From Halomonas sp. ML-15 (GTDB lineage Bacteria > Pseudomonadota > Gammaproteobacteria > Pseudomonadales > Halomonadaceae), in NCBI RefSeq assembly GCF_014779595.1, contig NZ_JACXZT010000009.1, positions 191,378-255,377 of the forward strand: a DNA stretch of 64,000 nt, in the 5' to 3' direction. The notes beneath the pieces were generated by a model. That model did not search any database, was not told the origin of the DNA, and saw only the letters and a list, made by a program, of their open reading frames with translations. Shown one piece after another: positions 17,353-26,929 of the stretch (positions within the stretch are counted from its first letter, which is position 1; each line of letters starts with the position of its first letter). Position numbers and translations under genes: made by a program.

Positions 17353-18423
17353 CTAGTACTGCAGCACCGTGGCGGTGCGCTGGGGCTCGAGGCTGACCTG
17401 TTCGCCGATCTGCCACAGGGTGTGGCTGGGGGTGATGGCGCAGAAGCGCTGGCCGTGCTGCTCGAGCAGGTAGAAACAGTCGTGGCCGCGGAACTCGCGC
17501 TCGACCACGGTGGCGCCCTGGCCATCCGGGGCGGTGGCCAGGGCCAGATGCTCGGGGCGCAGCGAGACACGCACCGGGCCGCTGGTGGCCGGGGTGATGG
17601 CCACCGGGCCTAGCGCGGTCTGCGCGATCCCACCGTCTGCCTCACCGTCGAGCAGGTTGGTATGGCCGAGAAATTCGGCGACGAAGGCCGTCGCCGGATG
17701 CTGATAGACCCGCTCTGGACGGTCGATCTGGATCAGCTTGCCGGCGTGCATCACCCCCACCTGGTCGGCAAAGGAGAGCGCCTCTGCCTGGTCGTGGGTG
17801 ACCAGGATCACCGAGGTGCCGGCGGCCTTGAACAGCTGGCGAACCTCCTTGCGGGTCGACTCGCGCAGCGCCGCATCGAGGTTGGAGAACGGCTCGTCGA
17901 GCAGCACCAGCTGCGGTTCGGCGGCCAGGGTCCTGGCCAGCGCCACGCGCTGCTGTTGCCCACCGGAGAGTTCGTCGGGCATGCGCCCGGCGAGATCGGC
18001 CAGGCCGACCATATCGAGCCACTCGCGGGCGCGGGCGGGGCGCTTGGCCTTGGGCAGATGGCGCATGGCAAAGGCCACGTTCTGGCCCAGGCTCATGTGT
18101 GGAAACAGAGCGTAATCCTGGAACACGATGCCAATCCGGCGCTGCTGCGGCGGCTGGGAGAGAATGCTCTCGCCGCGCAGCACGATGTCGCCGGCCTCGG
18201 GCTGCTCGAAGCCCGCGATCATGCGCAGTGTGGTGCTCTTGCCGCAGCCGCTGGGGCCGAGAAGTGCCAGGATCTCGCCGTTGCCGAGGTCGAATCCAAC
18301 GTTCTCCACCGCCAGCGGATCCTGCGGCCGGTAGCGCTTGCTCAACCCGCTGACGCTAAGCAACGGCGCGGGCCGCTGAATTGCCGAGGTCTGGGGCGTG
18401 GCGCTGAGATTGAGGGTGGTCAT
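17353..18423 (-). CDS. fbpC: Ferric iron ABC transporter ATP-binding protein
   Basis: The 356-residue ATPase has Walker A GPSGCGKST, the Q-loop in VFQDYALFPHM, signature LSGGQQQRVALAR, Walker B LVLLDEPFSNLD and switch histidine VTHDQ. A C-terminal TOBE-type extension (about 270-356) follows. It energises Fe(III) import with the permease and binding protein encoded upstream. Its start overlaps the permease stop by 4 bases (18420-18423). The operon reads binding protein, permease, ATPase, as in FbpABC/AfuABC systems, and its control region holds a Fur-box-like sequence. Confidence 0.9.
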   Translation of the reverse strand: MTTLNLSATPQTSAIQRPAPLLSVSGLSKRYRPQDPLAVENVGFDLGNGEILALLGPSGCGKSTTLRMIAGFEQPEAGDIVLRGESILSQPPQQRRIGIVFQDYALFPHMSLGQNVAFAMRHLPKAKRPARAREWLDMVGLADLAGRMPDELSGGQQQRVALARTLAAEPQLVLLDEPFSNLDAALRESTRKEVRQLFKAAGTSVILVTHDQAEALSFADQVGVMHAGKLIQIDRPERVYQHPATAFVAEFLGHTNLLDGEADGGIAQTALGPVAITPATSGPVRVSLRPEHLALATAPDGQGATVVEREFRGHDCFYLLEQHGQRFCAITPSHTLWQIGEQVSLEPQRTATVLQY

Positions 18424-20030
18424 CGCTTGCCCTCTTTGGTTAACAGAAAGCCCACCGACAGGCTTGAGAACACCACGATGGCGGCGGCGAAGGGGGCGGC
18501 CTCGGCCAGCATGCCCTCGGAGGTGCGGGTAAATACCGTGACCGCCAGGGTGGTGTAGCCGGTCGGTGCCAGCAAGAAGGTGATAGGCAGCTCTTTCATG
18601 CAGAGTACGAAGACCAGTGCGATGCCAGCCAGGATGCCGCGGCGTAGCCGCGGAAAGATTACCCGCAGGAAGGTGCTCAGCGGGCCGTGCCCCAGCGAGT
18701 GGGCGGCCTCTTCCATATTGGGGCGGGTCTGCATCAGCGCGCTGCGTATCGGCCCCAGGGCAAGGGCCAGCGAGGCCATCGCCCAGGTCACGATCAGCAG
18801 GGTCAGGGTCTGGTAGAGGAAAGGGGCGGTGCGCAGCGAGAAAAACACCATCGCCAGCGCCAGAGTCAGCGGCGGAATCGCGTAGCCGATATAGGCCGAA
18901 CGCTCGATCAGCGTCGCCGCGGTGGAGCGGTAGCGCACCGTGAGATAGGCGATCGGCAGGGCGAACGCCGCCGAGAGCAAGGCGGCAGGCAGCGCCGCGC
19001 CCGCCGAGCGCAGGAAGGTCCCCGGCACACGGGCGAAGAAGCTCAGATCCGGCGGCGCCAGCAGCAGCCAGTAGCTGAGGATCAGCGTCGGCAGGCCCAC
19101 CGAGGCGCCGAACACCACCAGCAGGAAGAGGTAGGCCGGCCAGCGCAGGCGGCCGAGGCGCATGGGCTTGACCGGCCGTGCCACGCCGGTACCCACCCGC
19201 GCCAGCTTGCGCTTGACCACCAGGCTGTCGAGCATCACGAAACTCGCCGCTACCGCCAGCAGCATGATCGACAGCCAGGCGGCGTAGATGCGGTCGAAGG
19301 CACCGGAATATTGGGTATAGATGGCGTAGCTGAAGGCTTCGTAGCGCATCAGCGCCACGGCACCGAAGTCACCCAGTACGTAGAGCGTGATCACCAGCCA
19401 GCCGGCCATTAGCGCAGGTGCCAGGTGGGGCAGGATGATCTTGAAAAAGATCTCGCGATTGCCGTAGCCGAGGCTTCTGGCGCTCTCTTCGAGGTTGCCG
19501 TCCAGGCCGGCCAGGGTGGCGCGAAGATTGAGAAACAGATAGGGGAAGGTATATAGCGACAGCGCCAGCATGGCGCCGAAGTAGCCCTCGATGCGCGGCA
19601 GCTGCACGCCGGTGAGCTGTGCCAGCACCCCGTAGTTGCCGCCCAGGCCAATCAAGGCATAGGCCATGACGTAGCCGGGTACCGCCAGCGGGATCACCCC
19701 GAGAATGGTCAGTAGGCGCTTGAAGCGGATATCGGTGCGTACGACCAGCCAGGCCAGCGGCAGTGCCATCAGGGTGGTCATGGCGACGACGCCGGCGGCC
19801 AGCGCCAGGGTGTTGAGCAACAGGTCGAGGTTGCGCTGACGCAGCACCAGCTGGCTGAGCAGGGCCGGGTCGGCCTCGAAGGCGCGCAGGCCGAGGTAGA
19901 ATAGCGGCACCAGCATCGCCCCGGCCACCACCAGCGATGGCAGCAGAATATACAGCGGCACGCGCCGCCCCCGGCCTCTCGGCAGGGGGCGGCGGGCAGC
20001 GGGGCTGGCAAGCTCGGCGCTTTGGCTCAT
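18420..20030 (-). CDS. fbpB: Ferric iron ABC transporter permease (two fused permease domains)
   Basis: The 536-residue inner-membrane protein carries about 12 transmembrane segments, with two tandem BPD-type permease domains as in FbpB/SfuB. EAA-like loops are visible around EESARSLGYGNREIFFKIILPHL and EEAAHSLGHGPLSTFLRVIFPRL, cited here as landmarks in each half. It lies downstream of fbpA across a strong terminator-like hairpin, so it may be expressed below the binding protein. It is translationally coupled to the ATPase gene. Confidence 0.9.
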   Translation of the reverse strand: MSQSAELASPAARRPLPRGRGRRVPLYILLPSLVVAGAMLVPLFYLGLRAFEADPALLSQLVLRQRNLDLLLNTLALAAGVVAMTTLMALPLAWLVVRTDIRFKRLLTILGVIPLAVPGYVMAYALIGLGGNYGVLAQLTGVQLPRIEGYFGAMLALSLYTFPYLFLNLRATLAGLDGNLEESARSLGYGNREIFFKIILPHLAPALMAGWLVITLYVLGDFGAVALMRYEAFSYAIYTQYSGAFDRIYAAWLSIMLLAVAASFVMLDSLVVKRKLARVGTGVARPVKPMRLGRLRWPAYLFLLVVFGASVGLPTLILSYWLLLAPPDLSFFARVPGTFLRSAGAALPAALLSAAFALPIAYLTVRYRSTAATLIERSAYIGYAIPPLTLALAMVFFSLRTAPFLYQTLTLLIVTWAMASLALALGPIRSALMQTRPNMEEAAHSLGHGPLSTFLRVIFPRLRRGILAGIALVFVLCMKELPITFLLAPTGYTTLAVTVFTRTSEGMLAEAAPFAAAIVVFSSLSVGFLLTKEGKR

Positions 20031-20082
20031 CGTCTCTCGCTGTTCAAGTCACGACCGATATTGGCCGCTATCAAAAACGCAC

Positions 20083-20113
20083 GGGACCAGGGTGGCAGTG
20101 CCACCCTGGTCCC
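20083..20113 (-). terminator. Intra-operon terminator/attenuator between fbpA and fbpB
   Basis: Perfect 15-base arms (20083-20097, 20099-20113) around one central base form a very strong stem. Read on the minus strand, a TTTTT run follows after about 6 bases. Sitting just after fbpA, it would lower transcription of permease and ATPase relative to the binding protein. Confidence 0.75.
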
Positions 20114-20140
20114 GACTCGCCTGATTGGCGACGCTTGGCC

Positions 20141-21136
20141 TTACAGAAGCTCGGCGTCGCGCAGCAGGTTCAGTGTGCCTTCGAGATCTTCCAGATCATC
20201 CAGATCGATCTGCGGGCTGACCTCAAGCAGGCGGTCGAAATCCTCGAGTTCCGGGTTCTGGATCACGTCGCGGGTCACCGGGTACTCATACACATTGCCG
20301 GTGAAGTACTGCTGTGCGGCCGGCGACAGCAGGAAGCGTACAAACTCCATGGCTGCCTCCTTGTTGTCGCTGCTCTCCAGCACCGCGATGCCGGCGACGT
20401 TGACCAGGTTGCCGATATCGCCTTCGGCGAAGAAGGCTTGCTCTACCGGGAAGTCCTCATCGGTAGCCAGGAACCGCGGCAAATAATAATTGTTTACCAG
20501 CCCGAAGTCGATTTCTCCGTCGGCGATGCCCTGCACCTGTGTGGTGTTATTGCGGAACGTCACGGCGCCGTTGTCGCGCATGCCTTCGAGCCACTCCTGG
20601 GTACGCTCATCGCCGTGCTCAACGCGCATCGCGGTGATAAACGACTGGAAGGAGCCGTTGGTGGGCGCCCAGCCGACGCGGCCTTCATAGCGCTCGTCGG
20701 TAAGATCGAACACGCTTTCCGGGTACTCTTCTTCGCTGACGCGTTCCGGCGAGTAGGCGAATACCCGGGCACGACCGCTGGCGGCGACCCAGTTGCCGGT
20801 CTCGCTGGTGTAGATGCCGGGCAGGCCCTCGTAGATGTCATCGGGCAGCTCGGCGAGCAGGCCGGCCTGGCTGATGGCGCCCATGGCACCGGCGTCCTGG
20901 CCCCAGTAGAGGTCGGCGGGAGAGCGCTCGCCCTCCTCCTGCAGCAGCACCGCCAGCTGGGCGGTATCGCCGTAGCGAACGTTGACGTTGATGCCGGTAT
21001 TTTTCTCGAACTGGTTGATGATCGGCTCGACCATCGACTCGCCGCGGCCTGAATAGAGCGTCAGGTCGGCGGCGGCCAGGGGGGCGGCCAGCAGCGTGGT
21101 GACTAGCGTGGCGGAGGCGATGAAGGTCTTTTGCAT
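20141..21136 (-). CDS. fbpA: Ferric iron ABC transporter periplasmic binding protein
   Basis: The 331-residue product has a signal peptide (about 1-23, ending PLAAA) and then the mature start DLTLYSGRGE, typical of FbpA/SfuA/FutA Fe(III)-binding proteins. The tandem tyrosines in VNNYYLPR match the iron-coordinating Tyr pair of this family. It delivers periplasmic Fe(III) to the FbpBC importer. Its upstream region carries a Fur-box-like A/T-rich sequence overlapping the predicted -35 hexamer, so iron repression is likely. It diverges from tmcA. Confidence 0.92.
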   Translation of the reverse strand: MQKTFIASATLVTTLLAAPLAAADLTLYSGRGESMVEPIINQFEKNTGINVNVRYGDTAQLAVLLQEEGERSPADLYWGQDAGAMGAISQAGLLAELPDDIYEGLPGIYTSETGNWVAASGRARVFAYSPERVSEEEYPESVFDLTDERYEGRVGWAPTNGSFQSFITAMRVEHGDERTQEWLEGMRDNGAVTFRNNTTQVQGIADGEIDFGLVNNYYLPRFLATDEDFPVEQAFFAEGDIGNLVNVAGIAVLESSDNKEAAMEFVRFLLSPAAQQYFTGNVYEYPVTRDVIQNPELEDFDRLLEVSPQIDLDDLEDLEGTLNLLRDAELL

Positions 21137-21183
21137 GGCGATGTCCCGTTATATTGCTTGGGGGATGAGAAAAATCTCTGTAC

Positions 21184-21223
21184 ACGATAGCAAGAAATAA
21201 TCTCATTGCAAATGATAATGATA
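21184..21223 (-). promoter_or_regulatory. Iron-regulated promoter with Fur box upstream of fbpA
   Basis: On the minus strand, TTGCAA (21206-21211) and TATCGT (21184-21189) form a -35/-10 pair with a 16-base spacer. The sequence at 21205-21223 contains AATGATAATGATA, close to the repeating hexamer of the Fur consensus, and covers the -35 box. Repression by Fe-Fur is the expected outcome (inference). Confidence 0.7.
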
Positions 21224-21318
21224 CGCACAAGTTTTCAGAAGGTGCTGCGCGCCAAGCGCCTGGTGCCGTGGGGCCGAGGTTCTCTACACTGGGGGCTCCG
21301 ACGAAAGGGGAGTCGAGC

Positions 21319-23472
21319 ATGACCGATGTCGCCGCCGTGCAGGCGCTGGAGAGATGGCGCGAGCAGCTTGCCGCGCAGCGCTGGCGGGGTTTGCTATGGA
21401 TCGCCGCCAGCCCTGAGCAGTGCTTGGGTCGAGCGTTGGCGATCTGGCGTCAAGACTCGACGCGGGCGCTGTGGATCGCACCGCAGCGGCCCGCCGAGGT
21501 TGCCGAATCGGCCTGGCTGCCGGCCGGCAAGGCGCGCACCCGGCTTGGTGGCGAGCAAACGCTGGTGGTGTTCGATGCCGTCTCGGCGGGTGCCGGCTTT
21601 GACCCTGACGCCTTCGGCGCCCTTAGTGGCACTCTGGTGGCCGGCGGCGTGCTGGTGTTGCTCACGCCACCGGACTGGGGAGCCCGGCCGGATGCCGACT
21701 ATCAGCGCCTCGCCGACCATCCGCATCGGTCGGTCCACCTGGCGTCGCGCTATCTGCAGCGTCTGGCGCGGATGCTCGGAGCCGCGACGGATACCGCCCA
21801 CTGGCCGGCCAACGGTGACTTGGTACTGCCCTCCCTTGCGTCGCCTGGCGAACATGCCAGCGGCGCTTGCGAGGATCCTGCCTGCGCCACCCAGGATCAG
21901 GCCCAGGCGGTGGCACGCCTTATGCGGCTGCGTCGCCGCCGGCCGCTGGTGATCAGCGCCGATCGTGGCCGCGGCAAGAGCGCAGCGCTGGGTATCGCCT
22001 GTGCACGCTGGCTGGCCCGGGGGGAGCGCGAGATACTGGTCACTGCGCCGCGGCCGGCGGCGGTGGAGACGCTGTTCGAGCACCTCCAGCGTCACTGCCC
22101 CGGCGCTCGGCGCGATGGCCAGGTGGTCAGCCTGCTGCGTGACGGCCAGACCCAGCGGGTATGCTTCATGGCCCCTGACGCACTGGCCGAGCGGGGCGGA
22201 GGGGCGGGGAGTCTGCTGCTGGTGGATGAAGCCGCTGCGATTCCCGCGGCGCTGCTGGCCGACTGGCTGGCGCGCTTTCCGCGCATCGTTTTTGCCACCA
22301 CCGTGCACGGCTATGAAGGCTCGGGACGCGGCTTTGCGCTGCGTTTTCTGCCGCACCTGCAGCGCCACGCCCCGGACTGGCGATCCTGCACGCTGACGAC
22401 GCCGATCCGCTGGGCCGATGGCGACCCGCTCGAGGCGCTGACCCGGCGGCTGCTGCTGCTCGACGCCGAGCCCCGGCCCGCGTTGCCGACGTCGGGCGAT
22501 GCGCCACCGGTGCTGAGACGCTGGCGACGGGTGGCGCTAGCGTCGGACGAGTCGCGACTCAGCGTGATATTCGGGCTTCTGGTCCAGGCCCACTACCGTA
22601 CCCAGCCCAGCGACCTGCGCCGCCTGTTGGATGGCCCCGGGGTGTCGATCACGACCCTCGAGCGCGGCGACAGCAGCCTGGCGGTGGCGCTATGCTGCGA
22701 GGAGGGCGGCTTCTCCGCCGAGCTGGCCGAGCGCGTGGCCCGCGGCGAGCGCCGCCCGCGCGGTCACCTGCTGGCCCAGTCGCTGGCCGCCCACGCCGGC
22801 AGCCGCCGCGCCTTGACCTCGCGAGTGCGACGCATCATGCGCATTGCGGTGCACGCCGACGCGCGCCGCCAAGGCCATGGTCAGCAGCTGCTGGCCGCCG
22901 AGATCGAGCGCGCCCGCCACGACGGCATCGACCTGCTCGGTGCCAGCTTCGGGGCCGATCCCGAACTGATGGCCTTCTGGCATGCGATGGGGTTCCGCGC
23001 GGTTCGGCTTGGCTTGAGCCGCGAAACCGCCACGGGCGAGCATGCGCTGATGGTGGTAATGCCGGTCAGCGAGGCGGGTCAGGCGCTGAGTGCCAGCCTT
23101 GTGGAGCGTTTTCATCGCCTGCTGCCGACCCTGCTGATCTATGAGCTGAAGCGCCTGTCGCCGACGGTGGTCGTGGCGCTGCTGGCCGAGGGCCAGGCGC
23201 CGCCGCTCAGTGCAGAACAGTGCCGTGACCTCGACGATGTGACCCTGGGGCGGCGTGAGCTGGCGCTGGTGCGCCCGGCACTGCAGCAGCTGGTGCGTCG
23301 TGGCCTGGCCGGTGGTGCTCCCCATGACGACGACGCCTGGCTGCTGGTGGCCTGGTTGTTCCAGGCCCGCAGCAGCGCCTGGCTGGCCGACCGGCTGGCG
23401 CTTGGCGGGCGACGCGAGGTAGAGGCGCGCCTGCGTGAGGCGCTGACCCGCTGGCGAGCTTGGGCCGGGTGA
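21319..23472 (+). CDS. tmcA: tRNA(Met) cytidine acetyltransferase
   Basis: TmcA makes N4-acetylcytidine at the wobble base of elongator tRNA(Met) using acetyl-CoA and ATP. The 717-residue product shows an N-terminal domain, then an RNA-helicase-like ATPase domain with Walker A DRGRGKS (215-221) and the Walker B-like LLLVDEAAAIP. A GNAT acetyltransferase domain follows (IAVHADARRQGHGQQL, GASFGADPELMAFW), and then a C-terminal tRNA-binding tail. The start at 21319 follows AAAGGGGAG at 8 bases. It is a single gene divergent from fbpA. Confidence 0.93.
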   Translation: MTDVAAVQALERWREQLAAQRWRGLLWIAASPEQCLGRALAIWRQDSTRALWIAPQRPAEVAESAWLPAGKARTRLGGEQTLVVFDAVSAGAGFDPDAFGALSGTLVAGGVLVLLTPPDWGARPDADYQRLADHPHRSVHLASRYLQRLARMLGAATDTAHWPANGDLVLPSLASPGEHASGACEDPACATQDQAQAVARLMRLRRRRPLVISADRGRGKSAALGIACARWLARGEREILVTAPRPAAVETLFEHLQRHCPGARRDGQVVSLLRDGQTQRVCFMAPDALAERGGGAGSLLLVDEAAAIPAALLADWLARFPRIVFATTVHGYEGSGRGFALRFLPHLQRHAPDWRSCTLTTPIRWADGDPLEALTRRLLLLDAEPRPALPTSGDAPPVLRRWRRVALASDESRLSVIFGLLVQAHYRTQPSDLRRLLDGPGVSITTLERGDSSLAVALCCEEGGFSAELAERVARGERRPRGHLLAQSLAAHAGSRRALTSRVRRIMRIAVHADARRQGHGQQLLAAEIERARHDGIDLLGASFGADPELMAFWHAMGFRAVRLGLSRETATGEHALMVVMPVSEAGQALSASLVERFHRLLPTLLIYELKRLSPTVVVALLAEGQAPPLSAEQCRDLDDVTLGRRELALVRPALQQLVRRGLAGGAPHDDDAWLLVAWLFQARSSAWLADRLALGGRREVEARLREALTRWRAWAG

Positions 23473-23567
23473 TGGCCGTCATTGGAACGAGGGCCGCCTA
23501 GGGCCAAGCTTTCCCTGGCGGCGAGCGGCCGGTAAGGTAATGCGGTTATCCCTCATATAGAACTATC

Positions 23568-25037
23568 ATGAACGCACATCTTGATCAGCTGGCACCGCAG
23601 GCGGTGTGGCAGCACTTCCGTACGCTGTGCAATACTCCGCGTCCGTCGGGCCACGAGGCCGCGCTGGTGGCGATCCTCGAAGCCTGGGCCGAGGCCCGTG
23701 GCCTGGCCCATGATCGCGACGCCTACGGCAACCTGCGGCTCAGGAAAGCCGCCTCGCCGGGCTGTGAGGCGGCTCCCGGGGTGATCCTGCAGGGCCATCT
23801 CGATATGGTCGCCCAGGCCAATGCCGACCACCCCCACGACTTTACTCGCGACCCCCTCGACACCTACGTCGAAGATGGCTGGCTGCGTGCTCGCGGCACG
23901 ACGCTAGGGGCCGATAACGGTCTGGGCGTGGCGGCGGCGCTAGCGATTCTCGGCGACGATTCGCTGGTGCATGGCCCGCTCGAAGCGCTGTTCACCCTCG
24001 AGGAGGAGACCTCGATGGGCGGCGCCCTGAACCTCGCCGAGGGTTGGCTGGAGGGGCAGCTGCTGATCAACCTCGACTCCGAGGATCGTGGTGAGGTCTA
24101 TATCGGCTGCGCCGGCGGCGCCGATGTGGTGGTCGAGGCGCAACTGCCGACCAGCGCACTGAGCGCTGAGGAGCGCCCCTATCGGCTAGCGCTAACCGGT
24201 CTCCGCGGCGGCCACTCGGGGATCGATATCGGCACCGGACGCGGCAACGCCAACCGGCTGATGATGCGGGTCCTGCGGGCGTTGGCGCCCAGCGGCGCCA
24301 GGCTGGTCGACTACCAGGGCGGCACCCTGCGCAATGCGTTGCCACGGGAAGCCTTTGCCACCCTGGCGCTGGCCGAGGAGGAGCTGGCGACGGCCCAGGC
24401 GTGCCTGAGTGCGCTGGAGTCTGAGCTGCGCAACGAGCTGGCCGGGGTCGATGAGGCGCTTACGCTCAGCCTGTCGGCGAGCGATGAGGTGGCCGGCGAG
24501 GCACTGACCCTCACCGCCAGTCATCTGCTGGTCGATGCGCTGCATGCCGCGCCCTGCGGCATCGAGCGAATGAGCACCGAGGTGCCTGGCGTGGTCGAGA
24601 CGTCCAACAATCTTGGCGTGGTGACACTCGGCGAAGGGCGTTTTCGGCTGTGTGCTCTGGTGCGCTCGCTGCGCGACAGTGCGACCCATGACATGGCCGA
24701 CCGCTTCAGCGCGCTGTTCGGCCTGATTGGCGCCCGCACCCGGGTCGAGAATGCCTATCCGGGCTGGGCGCCGGCGCCGCACAGCCCGCTGCTGGAGTGC
24801 TTCAAGCGCCTACACCACGCACAGCTAGGGAAAGAGCCGGAGGTCAAGGTGATTCATGCCGGCCTCGAATGCGGCATCCTCGGCGGCAAGTATCCGCATC
24901 TCGAGATGATCTCCTTCGGGCCGCAGATTCGCGGCGCCCATTCGCCCGACGAACGCGTCGAGATCGACTCGGTTGATGAGTTCTGGCAGCTGCTGCGCGG
25001 GCTCGTCGAAGCGCTGGCCACGCCCGCCAAGCCCTGA
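23568..25037 (+). CDS. pepD: Aminoacyl-histidine dipeptidase (Xaa-His dipeptidase)
   Basis: A 489-residue M20-family metallopeptidase, matching PepD of about 485 residues, which cleaves dipeptides such as carnosine and Xaa-His in the cytoplasm. Zinc-site motifs are visible in order: HLDMVAQ, LGADNGLGVA, EEETSMGG and NLDSED. The lid domain is in the middle (about 190-400). The start is preceded by weak translation signals but aligns with the family N-terminus. A hairpin separates it from convergent dps. Confidence 0.93.
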   Translation: MNAHLDQLAPQAVWQHFRTLCNTPRPSGHEAALVAILEAWAEARGLAHDRDAYGNLRLRKAASPGCEAAPGVILQGHLDMVAQANADHPHDFTRDPLDTYVEDGWLRARGTTLGADNGLGVAAALAILGDDSLVHGPLEALFTLEEETSMGGALNLAEGWLEGQLLINLDSEDRGEVYIGCAGGADVVVEAQLPTSALSAEERPYRLALTGLRGGHSGIDIGTGRGNANRLMMRVLRALAPSGARLVDYQGGTLRNALPREAFATLALAEEELATAQACLSALESELRNELAGVDEALTLSLSASDEVAGEALTLTASHLLVDALHAAPCGIERMSTEVPGVVETSNNLGVVTLGEGRFRLCALVRSLRDSATHDMADRFSALFGLIGARTRVENAYPGWAPAPHSPLLECFKRLHHAQLGKEPEVKVIHAGLECGILGGKYPHLEMISFGPQIRGAHSPDERVEIDSVDEFWQLLRGLVEALATPAKP

Positions 25038-25046
25038 TAACGCCAA

Positions 25047-25066
25047 CGGCCGCCCGAAGGCGGCCG
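25047..25066. terminator. Terminator hairpin between pepD and dps
   Basis: Eight-base arms CGGCCGCC and GGCGGCCG with a CGAA tetraloop lie between two convergent stop codons. Confidence 0.65.
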
Positions 25067-25094
25067 CTGGCTGTTGCATTTAGGAAGGCAAGGC

Positions 25095-25568
25095 TCAGTC
25101 GAGGTAGGCGCCGAGCATCCACACGGTCTTTTCCTGTTCGCGGATATAGTCACCGACCTGGGCGGCGGTGCCCTCGTCGTCGGCATCCGAGGCCAGCGAC
25201 AGGATCTCGCGCTGCAGCTCGATCAGCGTCTGGTAGCCGGTGAGTACGCCGCGTACGCAGGTCGCCCCGTCGTGGACGTTCTTCTCTTCCTGGATGCTGG
25301 CGGTGGCCACGTAGTCGCTATAGGCGTGGATCGGCTGATGACCGAGGGTCAGGATGCGCTCGGCAACCTCGTCGATCTTGGTCAGCAGATCGGTATAGAA
25401 CTCCTCGAACTTGGCGTGCAGTTCGAAGAATTCCCGCCCCTTGATGTTCCAGTGGTAGCCACGCACGTTCATGTAGAAGACCTGATAGTTGGCCAGCAGC
25501 GCGTTGAGCTTGTCGGCCAGCTGGCTGGCGCTGGCCTCGTGCAGACCAATGGCGTTGGTATCGGACAT
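25095..25568 (-). CDS. dps: Dps-family ferritin-like DNA-protection protein
   Basis: The 157-residue product is a Dps/mini-ferritin subunit that oxidises Fe(II) with peroxide and stores it in a 12-mer. The ferroxidase pattern is intact: H39 in YHWNIKG, H51, D66 and E70 in HAKFEEFYTDLLTKIDEVAE, with the same spacing as E. coli Dps H51/H63/D78/E82. The N-terminal extension is short and not lysine-rich, so non-specific DNA binding through a tail may be weak (inference). AGAGGAGACACC precedes the ATG. Confidence 0.93.
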   Translation of the reverse strand: MSDTNAIGLHEASASQLADKLNALLANYQVFYMNVRGYHWNIKGREFFELHAKFEEFYTDLLTKIDEVAERILTLGHQPIHAYSDYVATASIQEEKNVHDGATCVRGVLTGYQTLIELQREILSLASDADDEGTAAQVGDYIREQEKTVWMLGAYLD

Positions 25569-25714
25569 GCGGTGTCTCCTCTATCCCTGATGACGAATGC
25601 ACACGAGTCTAGCGGACAGGGCGTGTGACGATGAGCGAATTGTTGCCATGGCCGTCATAGCGCCAGGCAATCAAGTGTCCGTACTATCTGATATGCCGTC
25701 GTAGCGGGTGTTTT

Positions 25715-26851
25715 TCAACCACGTGCGGCGGCATACAGCCGCACAGCCCCCTCGGCACGGTCGCTGAGCAACTCGGCGCAGCGCCCCAGCGCCTCGTCGA
25801 GATCCATCGGGCCATCGGCCAGCGCAAAGGCGGCGCTGATGCCTTCGTCATGGCAAGCTTGCCAGCCCTCGCCGAGGCGCCCGACCAGCGCCACGCAGGG
25901 TACGCCGCGGGCCGCGGCGCGCCGTGAAATCCCCACCGGCGTCTTGCCAGACAGACTCTGACCGTCGAGTTGACCCTCGCCGGTGATGACCAGGTCGGCC
26001 TGGGCCAGCAGCGTGTCGAAGCCGACCTGCTCCATAACCAGCTCGATACCGGGGCGCAGCTCGGCGCCGAGGAAGGCGCGGGCGGCGAAGCCCATGCCGC
26101 CGGCGGCGCCGGCACCGGGCAGGTCGCGATGGTCGTCGCCGAGTACCGCGGCGGCGCAGTCGGCGAAGTGCGCCAGTGCCGCATCCAGGGTCGCCACCTC
26201 GGCGTCGCTGGCACCTTTCTGCGGGCCGAAGATGGCGCTGGCACCACGCTCGCCGAGCAGCGGATTATCGACGTCCACGGCGGTCTCTACCCGGAGCTGA
26301 GAAAGGCGCAGATCGAGGCCGCTCAGGTCGAGCGAGTGCAAATTGGCCAGCGCCGCGCCGCCGGGCGCCAGCGGTGCGCCCTCGGCATCCAGCAGACGCG
26401 CGCCCAGCGCCTCCAGCATGCCGGCGCCGGCGTCGTTGGTGGCGCTGCCGCCGAGGGTCAGCAGCAGCGAGTTGGCGCCGGCATCCAGCGCTGCCAGGAT
26501 CAGCTCGCCGACGCCGTGGGTGGTGCTGTGCAGCGCGCTGCGCTGGTCGCGGGGGATCTGCTGCAGGCCGCTGGCCTCGGCCAGCTCGATAAAGGCGCTG
26601 CGAGTCTCGGCGTGCCAGCCCCAGGCGGCTTGGCGTGGGCGTCCGAGGGCATCCTGAACGCTCAGCTCGCGGCGCTCGGCATGCGTGGCGTCGAGCAGGG
26701 CGTCCAGGGTACCTTCGCCGCCGTCGCCCATCGGGCAGCGAACCAGTGTGGCGTCGGGCGCGGCGCGCTGGATGCCACTGGCGATGGCATGTGCCGCGTC
26801 GCTGGCGGATAGCGCATCCTTGTAGCTATCGGGGGCGATAAGAATATGCAT
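25715..26851 (-). CDS. Glycerate kinase (GlxK/GarK family)
   Basis: The 378-residue enzyme phosphorylates D-glycerate to a phosphoglycerate. The family N-terminus MHILIAPDSYKDALSA starts at 26851, and GDGGEGT, GGSATNDAG and TGEGQLDGQS motifs are present. A much longer open frame reaching 26992 adds an unrelated leader, so 26851 is preferred although its ribosome site is weak. It is a single gene divergent from a lipoprotein pair; no glyoxylate or glycerate pathway partners adjoin it. Garden-variety family members make 2- or 3-phosphoglycerate, and the sequence does not settle which. Confidence 0.9.
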   Translation of the reverse strand: MHILIAPDSYKDALSASDAAHAIASGIQRAAPDATLVRCPMGDGGEGTLDALLDATHAERRELSVQDALGRPRQAAWGWHAETRSAFIELAEASGLQQIPRDQRSALHSTTHGVGELILAALDAGANSLLLTLGGSATNDAGAGMLEALGARLLDAEGAPLAPGGAALANLHSLDLSGLDLRLSQLRVETAVDVDNPLLGERGASAIFGPQKGASDAEVATLDAALAHFADCAAAVLGDDHRDLPGAGAAGGMGFAARAFLGAELRPGIELVMEQVGFDTLLAQADLVITGEGQLDGQSLSGKTPVGISRRAAARGVPCVALVGRLGEGWQACHDEGISAAFALADGPMDLDEALGRCAELLSDRAEGAVRLYAAARG

Positions 26852-26929
26852 GGGCGACTCGCTAGCTGATGATGGAGAAGGAATACTGAGCTTATCCCAT
26901 CTCGTTGGGGTCATAGCAACGTGGGGTTG

